Shown: one piece after another, positions 54,773 through 62,994 of the stretch | How positions within the stretch are numbered: the first letter of the stretch is position 1 | Layout: each line of letters starts with the position of its first letter | Origin: Allobosea sp. UNC402CLCol | GTDB lineage: Bacteria; Pseudomonadota; Alphaproteobacteria; Rhizobiales; Beijerinckiaceae | DNA length: 64,000 bases | Direction of reading: 5' to 3' | NCBI RefSeq assembly: GCF_000745475.1 | Contig: NZ_JQJJ01000008.1 | Span: 310,001 to 374,000 of the forward strand | The notes under the pieces: generated by a model | The model's input: the letters and a program-made list of their open reading frames with translations, nothing else | The model's database searches: none | What the model was told of the DNA's origin: nothing | Program-made: the position numbers and the translations under genes

Positions 54773-55297
54773 ATGGCCGACCTCGAACAAGCCATGAAGG
54801 CGCTCGTGGAGTTCATGCAGGTCCATCAGCAATGGGCGATTCCCATCGTCTTCGCCGTCGCCTTCGCCGAATGCGTCGCGATCCTGTCCTGGCTCGTGCC
54901 GGCCACGGTGTTCTTCACCACTTTCGGCGCCGTCGCCGGGGCCTCGGGCCTCAACCTCGTGCCGCTGGCCTTCGCGGCCTCGCTCGGCGCCGGCAGCGGT
55001 TTCTGGGTGTCCTATTGGGCGGGGCTGCTCCTGGGCCCGCGCGTCCATGACCACTGGCCCTTCAACAAGAACCCGCAATTGCTGGATCGCGGCCACGCCT
55101 TCTTCGAGCGCTGGGGCAGCCTCAGCATCGTGATCGGCCACTTCTTCGGCCCGCTGCGCGCGGTCATCGCCATCGTCGCCGGCCTCGTGAGCATGCCGTC
55201 CTGGCAGTTTCAGCTCGCGAACTGGCTCGCTTCCTTCGCCTGGGGTTTCGGGCTGCTCTACGGCGTCGGCCGGCTCAGCGAATTCCTCGCCCGCTGA
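54773..55297 (+). CDS. DedA-family membrane protein
   Basis: A 174-residue protein of the DedA/VTT family. The hydrophobic core begins at residue ~20. The conserved block FFERWGSLSIVIGHFFGPLRAV contains the basic and Gly residues typical of the family. DedA proteins are linked to undecaprenyl-phosphate recycling and membrane homeostasis. Start ATG 54773 is used; the gene is divergent from the ABC ATPase. Confidence 0.85.
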   Translation: MADLEQAMKALVEFMQVHQQWAIPIVFAVAFAECVAILSWLVPATVFFTTFGAVAGASGLNLVPLAFAASLGAGSGFWVSYWAGLLLGPRVHDHWPFNKNPQLLDRGHAFFERWGSLSIVIGHFFGPLRAVIAIVAGLVSMPSWQFQLANWLASFAWGFGLLYGVGRLSEFLAR

Positions 55298-55508
55298 GGG
55301 CGCCGGAAACCTGACTGCCGGGTGAACGCGCCATTCTGCGGCCGTTCAATTCGAAAGACGTCTATTCGCATCGTCGCATCGCGGCGCGCCACCATGGCGA
55401 GCCCGACACGGCACGCTGAACGGCCCCACGCCGTCAGCGTCGTCCGACGGAGGGACCCGGCTCCCGTTGGACGTGACGATCCGGACCGACCTAAACGAGG
55501 TCTTTGCT

Positions 55509-55898
55509 ATGACGATGTCCCGTTTTCTGATCCCCTTCGTCGCCCTTGCCGCCATGGGCGGCCAGGCCTTCGCCCAGACGGCGACGCAGCCGGCTCCCGC
55601 GGCCAAGCCCGCCGCTCCGGTCACCGCCCCGGCAGCCCCGGCGACGCAGGCCGCGCCGGCCGCAAAGCCTGCCACTCCGGCAGCCGCGCAGCCCAGCGCC
55701 ACGCAGGCCAAGAAGATCAACATCAACACGGCGACCGCGGCCGAGCTCGACACGCTGAAGGGCATCGGCGAGGCCCGCGCCAAGAAGATCATCGAGGAGC
55801 GCAGCAAGGCGAAGTTCAAGGATTTCGCCGATCTGGTGAAACGCGGCACCCTGCCCTCGAATGTCGAAGCCGAGATCAAGGACAAGGTCACCTTCTGA
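55509..55898 (+). CDS. ComEA-like helix-hairpin-helix protein, exported
   Basis: A 129-residue protein. A signal peptide (about 24 residues, ending QAFA) is followed by a ~45-residue Ala/Pro linker. A C-terminal HhH domain (ININTATAAELDTLKGIGEA, then residues to ~129) resembles ComEA, the DNA receptor in competence. Many organisms use such proteins in other envelope roles. ATG 55509 follows GAGG with the proper spacer. A strong terminator sits 15 bases after the stop codon. Confidence 0.85.
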   Translation: MTMSRFLIPFVALAAMGGQAFAQTATQPAPAAKPAAPVTAPAAPATQAAPAAKPATPAAAQPSATQAKKININTATAAELDTLKGIGEARAKKIIEERSKAKFKDFADLVKRGTLPSNVEAEIKDKVTF

Positions 55899-55916
55899 TC
55901 CCAATCGAAATAGAAG

Positions 55917-55950
55917 AGCCGGCCGCTTCCGCGGCCGGCTTTTTCGTTTT
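55917..55950 (+). terminator. Rho-independent terminator
   Basis: AGCCGGCCGC and GCGGCCGGCT form a perfect 10-bp stem with a TTCC loop, immediately followed by TTTTTCGTTTT. This is the clearest intrinsic terminator in the window and serves the ComEA-like gene. Confidence 0.92.
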
Positions 55951-55958
55951 GCGGCAAG

Positions 55959-56111
55959 CTAGTGCCCGCTCGCCTGCGCTTGCGAGGCATCCGCCTCCCG
56001 CAGCGCCTGGGCGCAGTCGTCACAGCAGACCTCGACCGTGTTGCCGCCGACCGTGACCTTGATCGGGTTCTCGTCGAGTTCGCAATCGCAGGCTGCGCAG
56101 GTTCCACTCAT
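55959..56111 (-). CDS. 50-residue Cys-rich putative metal-binding protein
   Basis: A small gene starting at ATG 56111, directly behind AGGAGG (56115-56120). The 50 residues carry two Cys clusters, CAACDC (residues 5-10) and CCDDC (29-33), separated by a beta-like segment (IKVTVGGNTVEV), a pattern typical of YHS-like or zinc-ribbon metal sites. It is too short for most gene callers. I cannot name the family. It follows DUF1127 on the same strand, 24 bases away. Confidence 0.75.
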   Translation of the reverse strand: MSGTCAACDCELDENPIKVTVGGNTVEVCCDDCAQALREADASQAQASGH

Positions 56112-56135
56112 GACCTTCCTCCTTTTTGGGGCCGC

Positions 56136-56516
56136 TCATTCGGCCGCCCTGAGAAAGACCATCCGGCCACTTCCGGCGCTGTCGGATTCTTTAGCGATCC
56201 GCTCCGGCCGGGCCGGCGCTCCCGCGCTCAGGCCGCGCAGGACCGCATCGATGCTTTCCCCTCCCGCCAAGCCGCGCCGCTCCTCGGCGCGCAGCGAGAT
56301 GATCGCGGTCGGGTCGCCGAAAAAGGGGGCGGCCGTCGCGTCGCGCAGATCGCTGTCGCGCAAACCGAGATCGCGCAAGTCGCGCTCGCTCATGTCGCAG
56401 AGGGTGCGATAGTCGCGGCGCGCCTGCAGCCAGTGGCCGATCCCGCCAAGAATCCGTCCGAGAACATCGGCCGCCGCGAATACGGGCTTGGCCGATCCGA
56501 TGATGAAGCTGATCAT
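56136..56516 (-). CDS. DUF1127-domain small basic protein
   Basis: A 126-residue protein. Residues ~28-68 form the DUF1127 domain, with WLQARRDYRTLCDMSERDLRDL and the closing GLRDSD. A longer C-terminal region, rich in Arg and Ala, is unique to this copy. DUF1127 proteins in rhizobia bind RNA or take part in phosphate and carbon regulation in some species; the job here is unknown. ATG 56516 follows GGAGACAGG. It lies 90 bases after AraC, with two TGACA/TGTCA palindromes between. Confidence 0.8.
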   Translation of the reverse strand: MISFIIGSAKPVFAAADVLGRILGGIGHWLQARRDYRTLCDMSERDLRDLGLRDSDLRDATAAPFFGDPTAIISLRAEERRGLAGGESIDAVLRGLSAGAPARPERIAKESDSAGSGRMVFLRAAE

Positions 56517-56561
56517 GACCTGTCTCCGTCGGTTGTGATGACGGAAGAGGACACTTTCGTG

Positions 56562-56609
56562 CTGACAGCTGCTGTCAGAATCTTTCGCGATCCGTGACAG
56601 CCTGTGTCA
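56562..56609. promoter_or_regulatory. Two dyad symmetries between AraC and DUF1127
   Basis: CTGACAGC-T-GCTGTCAG (56562-56578) is a perfect dyad, and TGACA-GCCTG-TGTCA (56595-56609) is a second one overlapping the AraC stop codon. They share the TGACAGC half-site. Tandem operators for a dimeric regulator, or hairpins, are both possible. Confidence 0.45.
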
Positions 56610-57434
56610 GCGGAGATTGAGCGAACGCTGGAACTCCGCCGGCGTGCGGCCGTAAGCCTGCCGGAAGGCGGCGCTGAAATGGCTGTGGCTGGAGAAGCCG
56701 AGCTCGAGCCCAAGTTGGGTCAGGTCATCATATTCGCCGAGCAGGTCCAGCGCCCGCGCCAGCCGCAGGCGCAGCTGATAGCGGTAGAGCGGCACCGCCT
56801 CGACCTGGGCGAAGACCTGAGTGAGGTAGACCGGCGAGACACCGACCTCGCGCGCGATCTCGGCCAGCGTCCAACGCCGGGCGAGATCGGACGCCATCAC
56901 CAGCTTCGCCCGGTCAACCAGCTTACGCCGACCGATGGACGCACCAGCGGCATGCGAGGTGCGTTCGCCCAGCGCTCGCCGCACCAGGGTCAGCGCCAGC
57001 GTCTCCGCTTCGAGCGGTTCGGCGACGCCGCGCTGCAGGCTGTATCGCAGCAGGGCCATAAGCGCCTGCGCACGCGGATCGATCCGTCGGCGTTGCGTCA
57101 GGAAGGCGACCGTGCCGGCGCGCAGCAGCTCTGCCGGCGCGAGCTCATGCAAAGTCTCTTCGCTGAGGCGCAGATCGAGGCAGGCATCGCCGCCCGGAAC
57201 CGGGTGGCTGACCTGGTAGCCCTCATAGGGATTGAAGAAGAGGACCTGGTTGCTTTCCGCGACCGTGTCGTCGCGCCCGACATGGCGCACGAAGACGCCG
57301 CGATAGGGGAAAACCAGATGGGTCGCGTGAGTGCATTCCTCGTCGCTGCGGTGTCGGCATTCGCCTGAGCACACGACATCGCGCACCAGCACGACCTCGC
57401 TGTCCAGGAGCTTGCTCACCGAAAATTGCGACAC
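56607..57434 (-). CDS. AraC-family transcriptional regulator
   Basis: A 275-residue regulator. The N-terminal ~165 residues are a cupin-like sensing domain with several cysteines (CSGECRHRSDEEC). The C-terminal ~100 residues are the double HTH typical of AraC (LAEIAREVGVSPVYLTQVF and LGFSSHSHFSAAFRQAYG). The cluster of Cys and His in residues 22-36 suggests metal or redox sensing; this is an inference. It lies between the small membrane protein genes and DUF1127, all minus strand. Confidence 0.87.
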   Translation of the reverse strand: MSQFSVSKLLDSEVVLVRDVVCSGECRHRSDEECTHATHLVFPYRGVFVRHVGRDDTVAESNQVLFFNPYEGYQVSHPVPGGDACLDLRLSEETLHELAPAELLRAGTVAFLTQRRRIDPRAQALMALLRYSLQRGVAEPLEAETLALTLVRRALGERTSHAAGASIGRRKLVDRAKLVMASDLARRWTLAEIAREVGVSPVYLTQVFAQVEAVPLYRYQLRLRLARALDLLGEYDDLTQLGLELGFSSHSHFSAAFRQAYGRTPAEFQRSLNLR

Positions 57435-57472
57435 GGCCTGCCTTTCGCGACGCGGATTGGCGTCCCGAGCGT

Positions 57473-57589
57473 CTACAGCAGGCCCAGGACAACCATTGTC
57501 AGCAAGGCAAAAGAAGCGCCCAGAACCAGATACGCGAACTTGAACTGAAAGCCCTGGGACGCAGGCATCGATCGGATCGGTGTCATCAT
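57473..57589 (-). CDS. Small single-span membrane protein, 38 residues
   Basis: A short gene with two ATGs (57589 and 57586) behind GGGAGG. The C-terminal 20 residues are a membrane span (FAYLVLGASFALLTMVVLGLL) preceded by a short hydrophilic head. I do not recognise the family. It is the third of three small membrane proteins in a row on the minus strand, 38 bases before the AraC gene. Confidence 0.65.
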   Translation of the reverse strand: MMTPIRSMPASQGFQFKFAYLVLGASFALLTMVVLGLL

Positions 57590-57656
57590 CGCCTCCCTCT
57601 GTTCAGCCTCGACTGTTTCGTCATGGAACATTTCTGCGGGGACGCCTGGCGCCCGC

Positions 57657-57878
57657 TCAGTCGGCCCACATCCCGACCGCGAACCAGCCGACAATCGCGA
57701 GCATCAGGCCCACGATCAGGACGACCAGCACGGGCCGATCGAGAAAGCCTTGTCTTGCCTCAACCGGAGTCTCGACCGCCGGATCGACATCGGAATGGAC
57801 ATCAGCCCGCATCGGCGGGACCGGCTGGCCACCGCTCTCCGGAATGCGCGCCTCGCGTTCCCTGACATCGTCTTGCAT
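57657..57878 (-). CDS. Small single-span membrane protein, 73 residues
   Basis: The N-terminal ~45 residues are acidic and Pro-rich. The C-terminus is one span (FLDRPVLVVLIVGLMLAIVG). ATG 57878 follows GGAGG closely, which fixes the start; longer reading frames upstream have no support. It is one of three tandem small membrane proteins, with 26 bases to the next. Confidence 0.65.
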   Translation of the reverse strand: MQDDVREREARIPESGGQPVPPMRADVHSDVDPAVETPVEARQGFLDRPVLVVLIVGLMLAIVGWFAVGMWAD

Positions 57879-57904
57879 CGTCGCCTCCGCTCGTTCGAGC
57901 CCTG

Positions 57905-58090
57905 TCAGCCGCCGATAGCGCGCGTCAGCACATTCGCCAGCAGCGTGACCACGAGAAAACTGCCCAGCAGCAGGATGAAGAGCGGATCGCCCCAAGATAC
58001 GGGCTTTGCGACATCGGCGAGCCCGCGACGGGCATGGCGCCGGTGCAGCCGCTCGATCGCCCCGTGTCTCAGCTCGTCCTGATGGGTCAT
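57905..58090 (-). CDS. Small single-span membrane protein, 61 residues
   Basis: The N-terminal ~30 residues are basic and hydrophilic (MTHQDELRHGAIERLHRRHA). The C-terminus is one span (LFILLLGSFLVVTLLANVL). ATG 58090 lies seven bases after AAGGAG. It is the first of the three tandem small proteins and directly follows a perfect EcfG-type promoter, 33 bases away. Confidence 0.7.
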   Translation of the reverse strand: MTHQDELRHGAIERLHRRHARRGLADVAKPVSWGDPLFILLLGSFLVVTLLANVLTRAIGG

Positions 58091-58123
58091 CGCACGCTCC
58101 TTGCGGGTATCGACTGGAACATA

Positions 58124-58148
58124 AACGCCCGCCGCGGAAAGCGGTTCC
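58124..58148 (-). promoter_or_regulatory. Sigma-EcfG-type promoter of the small membrane protein run, perfect match
   Basis: Minus strand GGAAC (58148-58144), 16-base spacer, CGTT (58127-58124). It heads the genes 58090 down to 57473 and possibly AraC, DUF1127 and the Cys-rich gene. Confidence 0.7.
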
Positions 58149-58170
58149 CATCTCGGCCCCGTCCATGCGA

Positions 58171-58196
58171 AACGGGCGCCCTTGCGAGCGCCCGTT
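58171..58196 (-). terminator. Hairpin downstream of ilvC
   Basis: AACGGGCGC and GCGCCCGTT form a perfect 9-bp stem with an 8-base loop, 84 bases past the ilvC stop codon. It probably separates ilvC from the EcfG-promoted unit. There is no strong T-tract. Confidence 0.5.
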
Positions 58197-58279
58197 CCAT
58201 GCATTTTCAAGCGGTTGGAAGCGGTTCCGGACTCAGCTTCGCAGGATGACCAACCCGCTCGCGACGTCCGGCATTTGCC

Positions 58280-59314
<1,035 letters not shown>

Positions 59315-59980
59315 TCACGCGTTGGACTTGTCCCGGCCCGGCGCGCTCTGCGCCGTGCCGTAGAGGGTGAGAAACTGTTCGGCGGCGCGCTCGGCGTCGC
59401 GGGCGATCTCGGCCTTGCTGAGGGTCAGCGTGTCGCCCAACAGCAGGCGCACCTGCACGTCGCGCCCAACAAGGCCGAACAGCGTGCGGAAGGCGGCCTC
59501 GGTATCGTCGAAGGCGATGAGCCCGGCCTCCCGCCCGGCATCGAGCACCGGCTTCAGGCGCTCGCCGATGGCGAAGCGGCCATTGGCCAGCACGATCGAA
59601 CCGAGATTGCCGTTGCGGGCCGCCGCCTGGCTGATGCCGATGCGGTTGAGCGCGATCGAGGTCGGCGAGGTGATCACCTCAAGCCAGTTGGCGGCAAAAC
59701 CCTTCAGGCTTTCACGCAGGGTGCCGGCATCGAGATTCTGCCGGTCGTAATTGCCCGCCCTCACCTTCGAGGCCTGCCATTGTACGGTCGCGGTCAGCAG
59801 CCCGTCGCGGTCGCCGAACCATTTGTAGAGCGTTTCCTTGGAGCAGCTCGCCCGGCGCGCCACGGCCGTCATGGTGAGATGGTCGCCCTTCTCCACCATC
59901 AGGCTGAGCACGGCATCGAGCACCGCCTGCTGCCTTGCGGTCAGCGTCTCGCTCTGCGTCTCGGCCGCGGGCTCGCTCAT
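59315..59980 (-). CDS. TetR-family regulator upstream of ilvC
   Basis: A 221-residue regulator with an N-terminal TetR HTH (residues ~14-60, with MTAVARRASCSKETLYKWF) and a helical ligand-binding domain. The C-terminal ~100 residues resemble TetR_C domains of amino-acid- and lipid-related regulators but give no ligand. ilvC begins 15 bases downstream, so regulator and enzyme form one unit. A palindrome lies 19 bases upstream of ATG 59980. Confidence 0.88.
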   Translation of the reverse strand: MSEPAAETQSETLTARQQAVLDAVLSLMVEKGDHLTMTAVARRASCSKETLYKWFGDRDGLLTATVQWQASKVRAGNYDRQNLDAGTLRESLKGFAANWLEVITSPTSIALNRIGISQAAARNGNLGSIVLANGRFAIGERLKPVLDAGREAGLIAFDDTEAAFRTLFGLVGRDVQVRLLLGDTLTLSKAEIARDAERAAEQFLTLYGTAQSAPGRDKSNA

Positions 59981-59998
59981 GCGGGGGAAAGGTCCAGT

Positions 59999-60013
59999 AC
60001 CGTACGTTACGGT
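59999..60013. promoter_or_regulatory. Palindromic TetR operator candidate
   Basis: ACCGTA-CGT-TACGGT is a perfect inverted repeat 19 bases before the TetR start codon. Size and position match autoregulatory TetR operators. Confidence 0.6.
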
Positions 60014-60121
60014 TCAGTCATCTAGCGCAGCCATGGATGGTGGGCAAGTCCTATTCGGGGCTGGCAGAGCGCCGGGAAAGAATTATCTCCGGATCGCCGA
60101 AAGACAGGAGAGCTCGCCCCG

Positions 60122-60667
60122 ATGACCTTGCCCAGCGCCGCCGACATCGTTGCCTTCTGGCGTGAAGCCGGCCCGGAGAAATGGTTCGCCAAGGACGAGG
60201 CCTTCGACGCGGCGATCAGGGAGCGGTTCCTGCCGGCCCATGAGGCGGCTGCCGCCGGCACGCTCGTCGACTGGGAAGGAACGCCGGAGGGCGCCTACGC
60301 GCTTCTCATCCTGCTCGACCAGTTCCCGCGCAACCTGTTCCGCGGCAGCGCCCGCGCCTTCGCCACCGATGCGCAGGCGCTCGCCATCGCGGAACGCGCA
60401 ATCGAACACGGCTTCGACCGAGGTTACCAGCCGCCTGAGCAGCGCTTCTTCTACATGCCGTTCATGCATTCGGAGGAGCTGGCCCATCAGGACCGCTGCG
60501 TTCATCTCTGCGAGGCGGCCAGCGACCCCGAAGGCGTGAAATTCGCCGAGCTCCATCGCGACATCATCCGCGACTTCGGCCGCTTTCCCCATCGCAACCC
60601 GCTGCTGGGACGCCAGACGACAGCAGACGAACGGGCTTTCCTCGACAAGGGCGGCTTCGCCGGCTGA
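60122..60667 (+). CDS. DUF924-family protein
   Basis: A 181-residue protein of the DUF924 family, with the family blocks FWREAGPEKWF, LLDQFPRN, FFYMPFMHSE and FPHRNPLLGR. It is a soluble helical protein of unknown function. Start ATG 60122. It is convergent with the small membrane protein behind ilvN, two bases apart, and divergent from TetR. Confidence 0.9.
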   Translation: MTLPSAADIVAFWREAGPEKWFAKDEAFDAAIRERFLPAHEAAAAGTLVDWEGTPEGAYALLILLDQFPRNLFRGSARAFATDAQALAIAERAIEHGFDRGYQPPEQRFFYMPFMHSEELAHQDRCVHLCEAASDPEGVKFAELHRDIIRDFGRFPHRNPLLGRQTTADERAFLDKGGFAG

Positions 60668-60669
60668 CT

Positions 60670-60891
60670 TCAGCCGCCCGACTGGCTCGCCACCCGCTGC
60701 AGGAAGATCGCCGCGACCGTCAGGACGAAGCCGACCCACCAGAGCGGCGAGCGCAGGCTCTTGCCGCTGCCCAGCGGCTCGGCCTGCCCCCGGCCGGTCA
60801 GGCGCAGGATCACCGGCCCGGCGAGGCAGCCGAAGCCGACGATGCCGAGGCCGAGCGCGATCAGGCTGAGCGTTTGGGGCGTCAGCGCCAT
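60670..60891 (-). CDS. Small two-span membrane protein
   Basis: A 73-residue hypothetical protein with two hydrophobic segments (residues ~8-30 and ~48-68) joined by a basic loop (LTGRGQAEPLGSGKSLRSPL). The ATG at 60891 lies two bases beyond the ilvN stop codon, and a GTG at 60897 overlaps it, so the two genes are probably translated together. I do not recognise the family. Confidence 0.65.
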   Translation of the reverse strand: MALTPQTLSLIALGLGIVGFGCLAGPVILRLTGRGQAEPLGSGKSLRSPLWWVGFVLTVAAIFLQRVASQSGG

Positions 60892-60893
60892 GC

Positions 60894-61436
60894 TCACATC
60901 GCCTCGGGGCCGCGGCTCATCGCGGCGATGCCGGTGCGCGAAACCTCGGTCAACCCGACCACCGTCATCATCTTGATGAAGCGCTCGATCTCCTCGGTCG
61001 AGCCCGTCAGCTCGAAGACGAAGGAGGTCAGCGAGGCATCGAGCGTGCGCGCCCCGAAGGCGGAGGCCAGCCGCATCGCCTCGACGCGGGCCTCACCCTT
61101 GCCGACGACCTTGACCAGAGCGAGCTCGCGCTCGATCGCCTCGCCCTGCGCGGTCAGGTCGACGACGCGATGCACCGGCACCAGCCGGTCGAGATGCGCC
61201 TTGATCTGGTCGATGACGTTGGCGGTGCCGGAGGTCACCACCGTGATGCGCGAGATATGCTTCTCATGCTCGGTCTCGGAGACGGTGAGGCTCTCGATAT
61301 TGTAGCCACGGCCCGAGAAAAGCCCGGCAATGCGGGCAAGAACGCCCGGTTCGTTGTCGACGATCACCGCCAGCGTGTGGCGCGCGGTCGGCTGCGACTT
61401 GGGAGCGTTCGGATAATGCGTGGCCGGTTTCGACAT
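60894..61436 (-). CDS. ilvN: Acetolactate synthase small (regulatory) subunit
   Basis: A 180-residue IlvN/IlvH protein. The N-terminal ACT domain (HTLAVIVDNEPGVLARIAGLF, residues ~20-95) binds valine for feedback inhibition. The C-terminal domain (~100-175) contacts the catalytic subunit. It activates the large subunit encoded at 62995-64000, but two unrelated genes lie between them. Start ATG 61436; GST lies 37 bases upstream. Confidence 0.95.
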   Translation of the reverse strand: MSKPATHYPNAPKSQPTARHTLAVIVDNEPGVLARIAGLFSGRGYNIESLTVSETEHEKHISRITVVTSGTANVIDQIKAHLDRLVPVHRVVDLTAQGEAIERELALVKVVGKGEARVEAMRLASAFGARTLDASLTSFVFELTGSTEEIERFIKMMTVVGLTEVSRTGIAAMSRGPEAM

Positions 61437-61473
61437 GGGTAGACCTGCAAGGCGGGTTGAAAGGAGATTGAGT

Positions 61474-62163
61474 TCAGATTTCGCGAAGATTGGCGGTGGC
61501 TGGCTCGTCGACCTCGTCCTGCGCCACGACCCAGGGCTCGGCCAATGCGCCGGCCAGCCATTCCCGATAGGCCGGCAGCGCCAGCACGGCCTGCATATAG
61601 GCGGATGATACCGGGTCGACGGCGATCGCGTAGGTGTCGAGCCGCGTCACCACGGGCGCGAACATCGCATCGGCCGCCGAGAAGGCGCCATAGAGGAACG
61701 GCCCCTCCCCACGGGCGCCGAAGCGCTCGCGCGCCTCGCGCCAGATCGCCGTGATGCGAGCGACGTCGCGGGCGACATGAGCCCCCCGGTCGCGCGCCGC
61801 GAAGCGCTTGCCGAGATTCATCGGGCAGCTGCCGCGCAATCCCTGGAAGCCGGCATGCATTTCGGCCGAGACGGAGCGGGCATGGGCGCGCGCCGCCTTG
61901 TCACGCGGCCAGATCCCGGCTTCGGGATAGGTCTCGTGCAGATAGTCGGCGATCGCCGTGCTCTCCCAGACCGCGACATCGCCATCGACCAGCGCCGGCA
62001 AGGTGCCCCCGCTGCCGGGCACCGCTGCGAAGACCGCCTCCTTGAAGCCGGGCTCGTCGAGCGGAACGAGTTGCTCCTCGAAGGCGATGCCCTTGGCGCG
62101 CAGCAGCAGCCAGGCCCTGAGCGACCAGGAGGAATAGCATTTGTTGCCGATCAGCAGTTTCAT
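61474..62163 (-). CDS. Glutathione S-transferase
   Basis: A 229-residue GST. The N-terminal thioredoxin-like domain begins MKLLIGNKCYSSWSLRAWLL; Ser in CYSSW is the likely glutathione-activating residue. The helical C-terminal domain follows from about residue 90. Its substrate is unknown. Its ATG overlaps the racemase stop codon by four bases (ATGA), so the pair is translationally coupled and lies within the ilv region. Confidence 0.9.
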   Translation of the reverse strand: MKLLIGNKCYSSWSLRAWLLLRAKGIAFEEQLVPLDEPGFKEAVFAAVPGSGGTLPALVDGDVAVWESTAIADYLHETYPEAGIWPRDKAARAHARSVSAEMHAGFQGLRGSCPMNLGKRFAARDRGAHVARDVARITAIWREARERFGARGEGPFLYGAFSAADAMFAPVVTRLDTYAIAVDPVSSAYMQAVLALPAYREWLAGALAEPWVVAQDEVDEPATANLREI

Positions 62164-62870
62164 GCGGCGACGCTCTCCACTTCACCGACATAGTCGAGCG
62201 CCGCCGCGACATGCAGCGCCGTGGTGTCGAAGACCGGCACGGTGCAATCGGCCTGCGACAGCAGCAGCCCGATCTCGGTACAGCCAAGGATGACGCCGTC
62301 CGCGCCCTCCTCCAGGATCGCCCGCTCGATGACCGCGAGATAGCGCGCCTTGGAGGCCGCCTCGATGCGGCCGCGGCACAGCTCCTCGTAGATGATGCGA
62401 TGGACCTCGTCCCGCTCCTGCGCCTGCGGCACCAGCGCCTCGACGCCGAAGGCCTTGAGCCGGTCGCGATAGAATGCCTGCTCCATGGTGAAGCGCGTCG
62501 CCAGCAGCAGCGGGCGCCGCGCGGAGGTCGCCCGGATCGCCTGCGCCGTCACATCCGCCAGATGCAGGAAGGGCAGCTTGGTCGCCCCCGTGATCTGGTC
62601 GGCGACCTTGTGCATGGTGTTGGTGCACAGCACGAGGCAGGAGGCACCGGCATGTTCCAGCCGCCGCGCGCTCTGGGCCAGAGCCGCGCCGGCCGCCGCC
62701 CAGTCGCCCTGCGCCTGCATCTCCGCGATACCCGCGAAGTCGAGCGAATGCAGCAGCACATCGGCCGAATGCAGCCCGCCCAAGCGAGTGCGCACGCCTT
62801 CATTGAGCAGCCGGTAGTAGACCGCCGTCGATTCCCAACTCATTCCGCCGATCAGGCCGATCGTCGCCAT
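62160..62870 (-). CDS. Aspartate/glutamate racemase family protein
   Basis: A 236-residue racemase of the Asp/Glu family. The two catalytic cysteines are visible: Cys in VLCTNTMHK (about residue 82) and in ILGCTEIG (about residue 197). Substrate assignment (aspartate, or another amino acid) is not possible from sequence. It lies between ilvB and ilvN on the same strand, with GST overlapping its end. Confidence 0.88.
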   Translation of the reverse strand: MATIGLIGGMSWESTAVYYRLLNEGVRTRLGGLHSADVLLHSLDFAGIAEMQAQGDWAAAGAALAQSARRLEHAGASCLVLCTNTMHKVADQITGATKLPFLHLADVTAQAIRATSARRPLLLATRFTMEQAFYRDRLKAFGVEALVPQAQERDEVHRIIYEELCRGRIEAASKARYLAVIERAILEEGADGVILGCTEIGLLLSQADCTVPVFDTTALHVAAALDYVGEVESVAA

Positions 62871-62891
62871 GGTGTTCTTCCCTTCCCCCTG

Positions 62892-62982
62892 CCGTCATTG
62901 CGATGAGCGTCAGCGACGAAGCAATCCAGGGGACGTGAAGCGCGGCCGCTCCTGGATTGCTTCGCTACGCTCGCAATGACGG
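62892..62982. repeat. Long intergenic inverted repeat, copy 2
   Basis: CCGTCATTGCGATGAGCG with GACGAAGCAATCCAGG faces CCTGGATTGCTTCGCTACGC followed by TCGCAATGACGG. It is the same element as at 15033-15132. Here it separates ilvB from the racemase gene and could form a terminator-like hairpin in the transcript. Confidence 0.8.
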
Positions 62983-62994
62983 AGGTGTTCCCAA

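Noticed and set aside
57435-57472. Promoter for AraC in the short gap
   Set aside because: The gap is 38 bases and no motif could be identified; read-through from the upstream genes is more likely.
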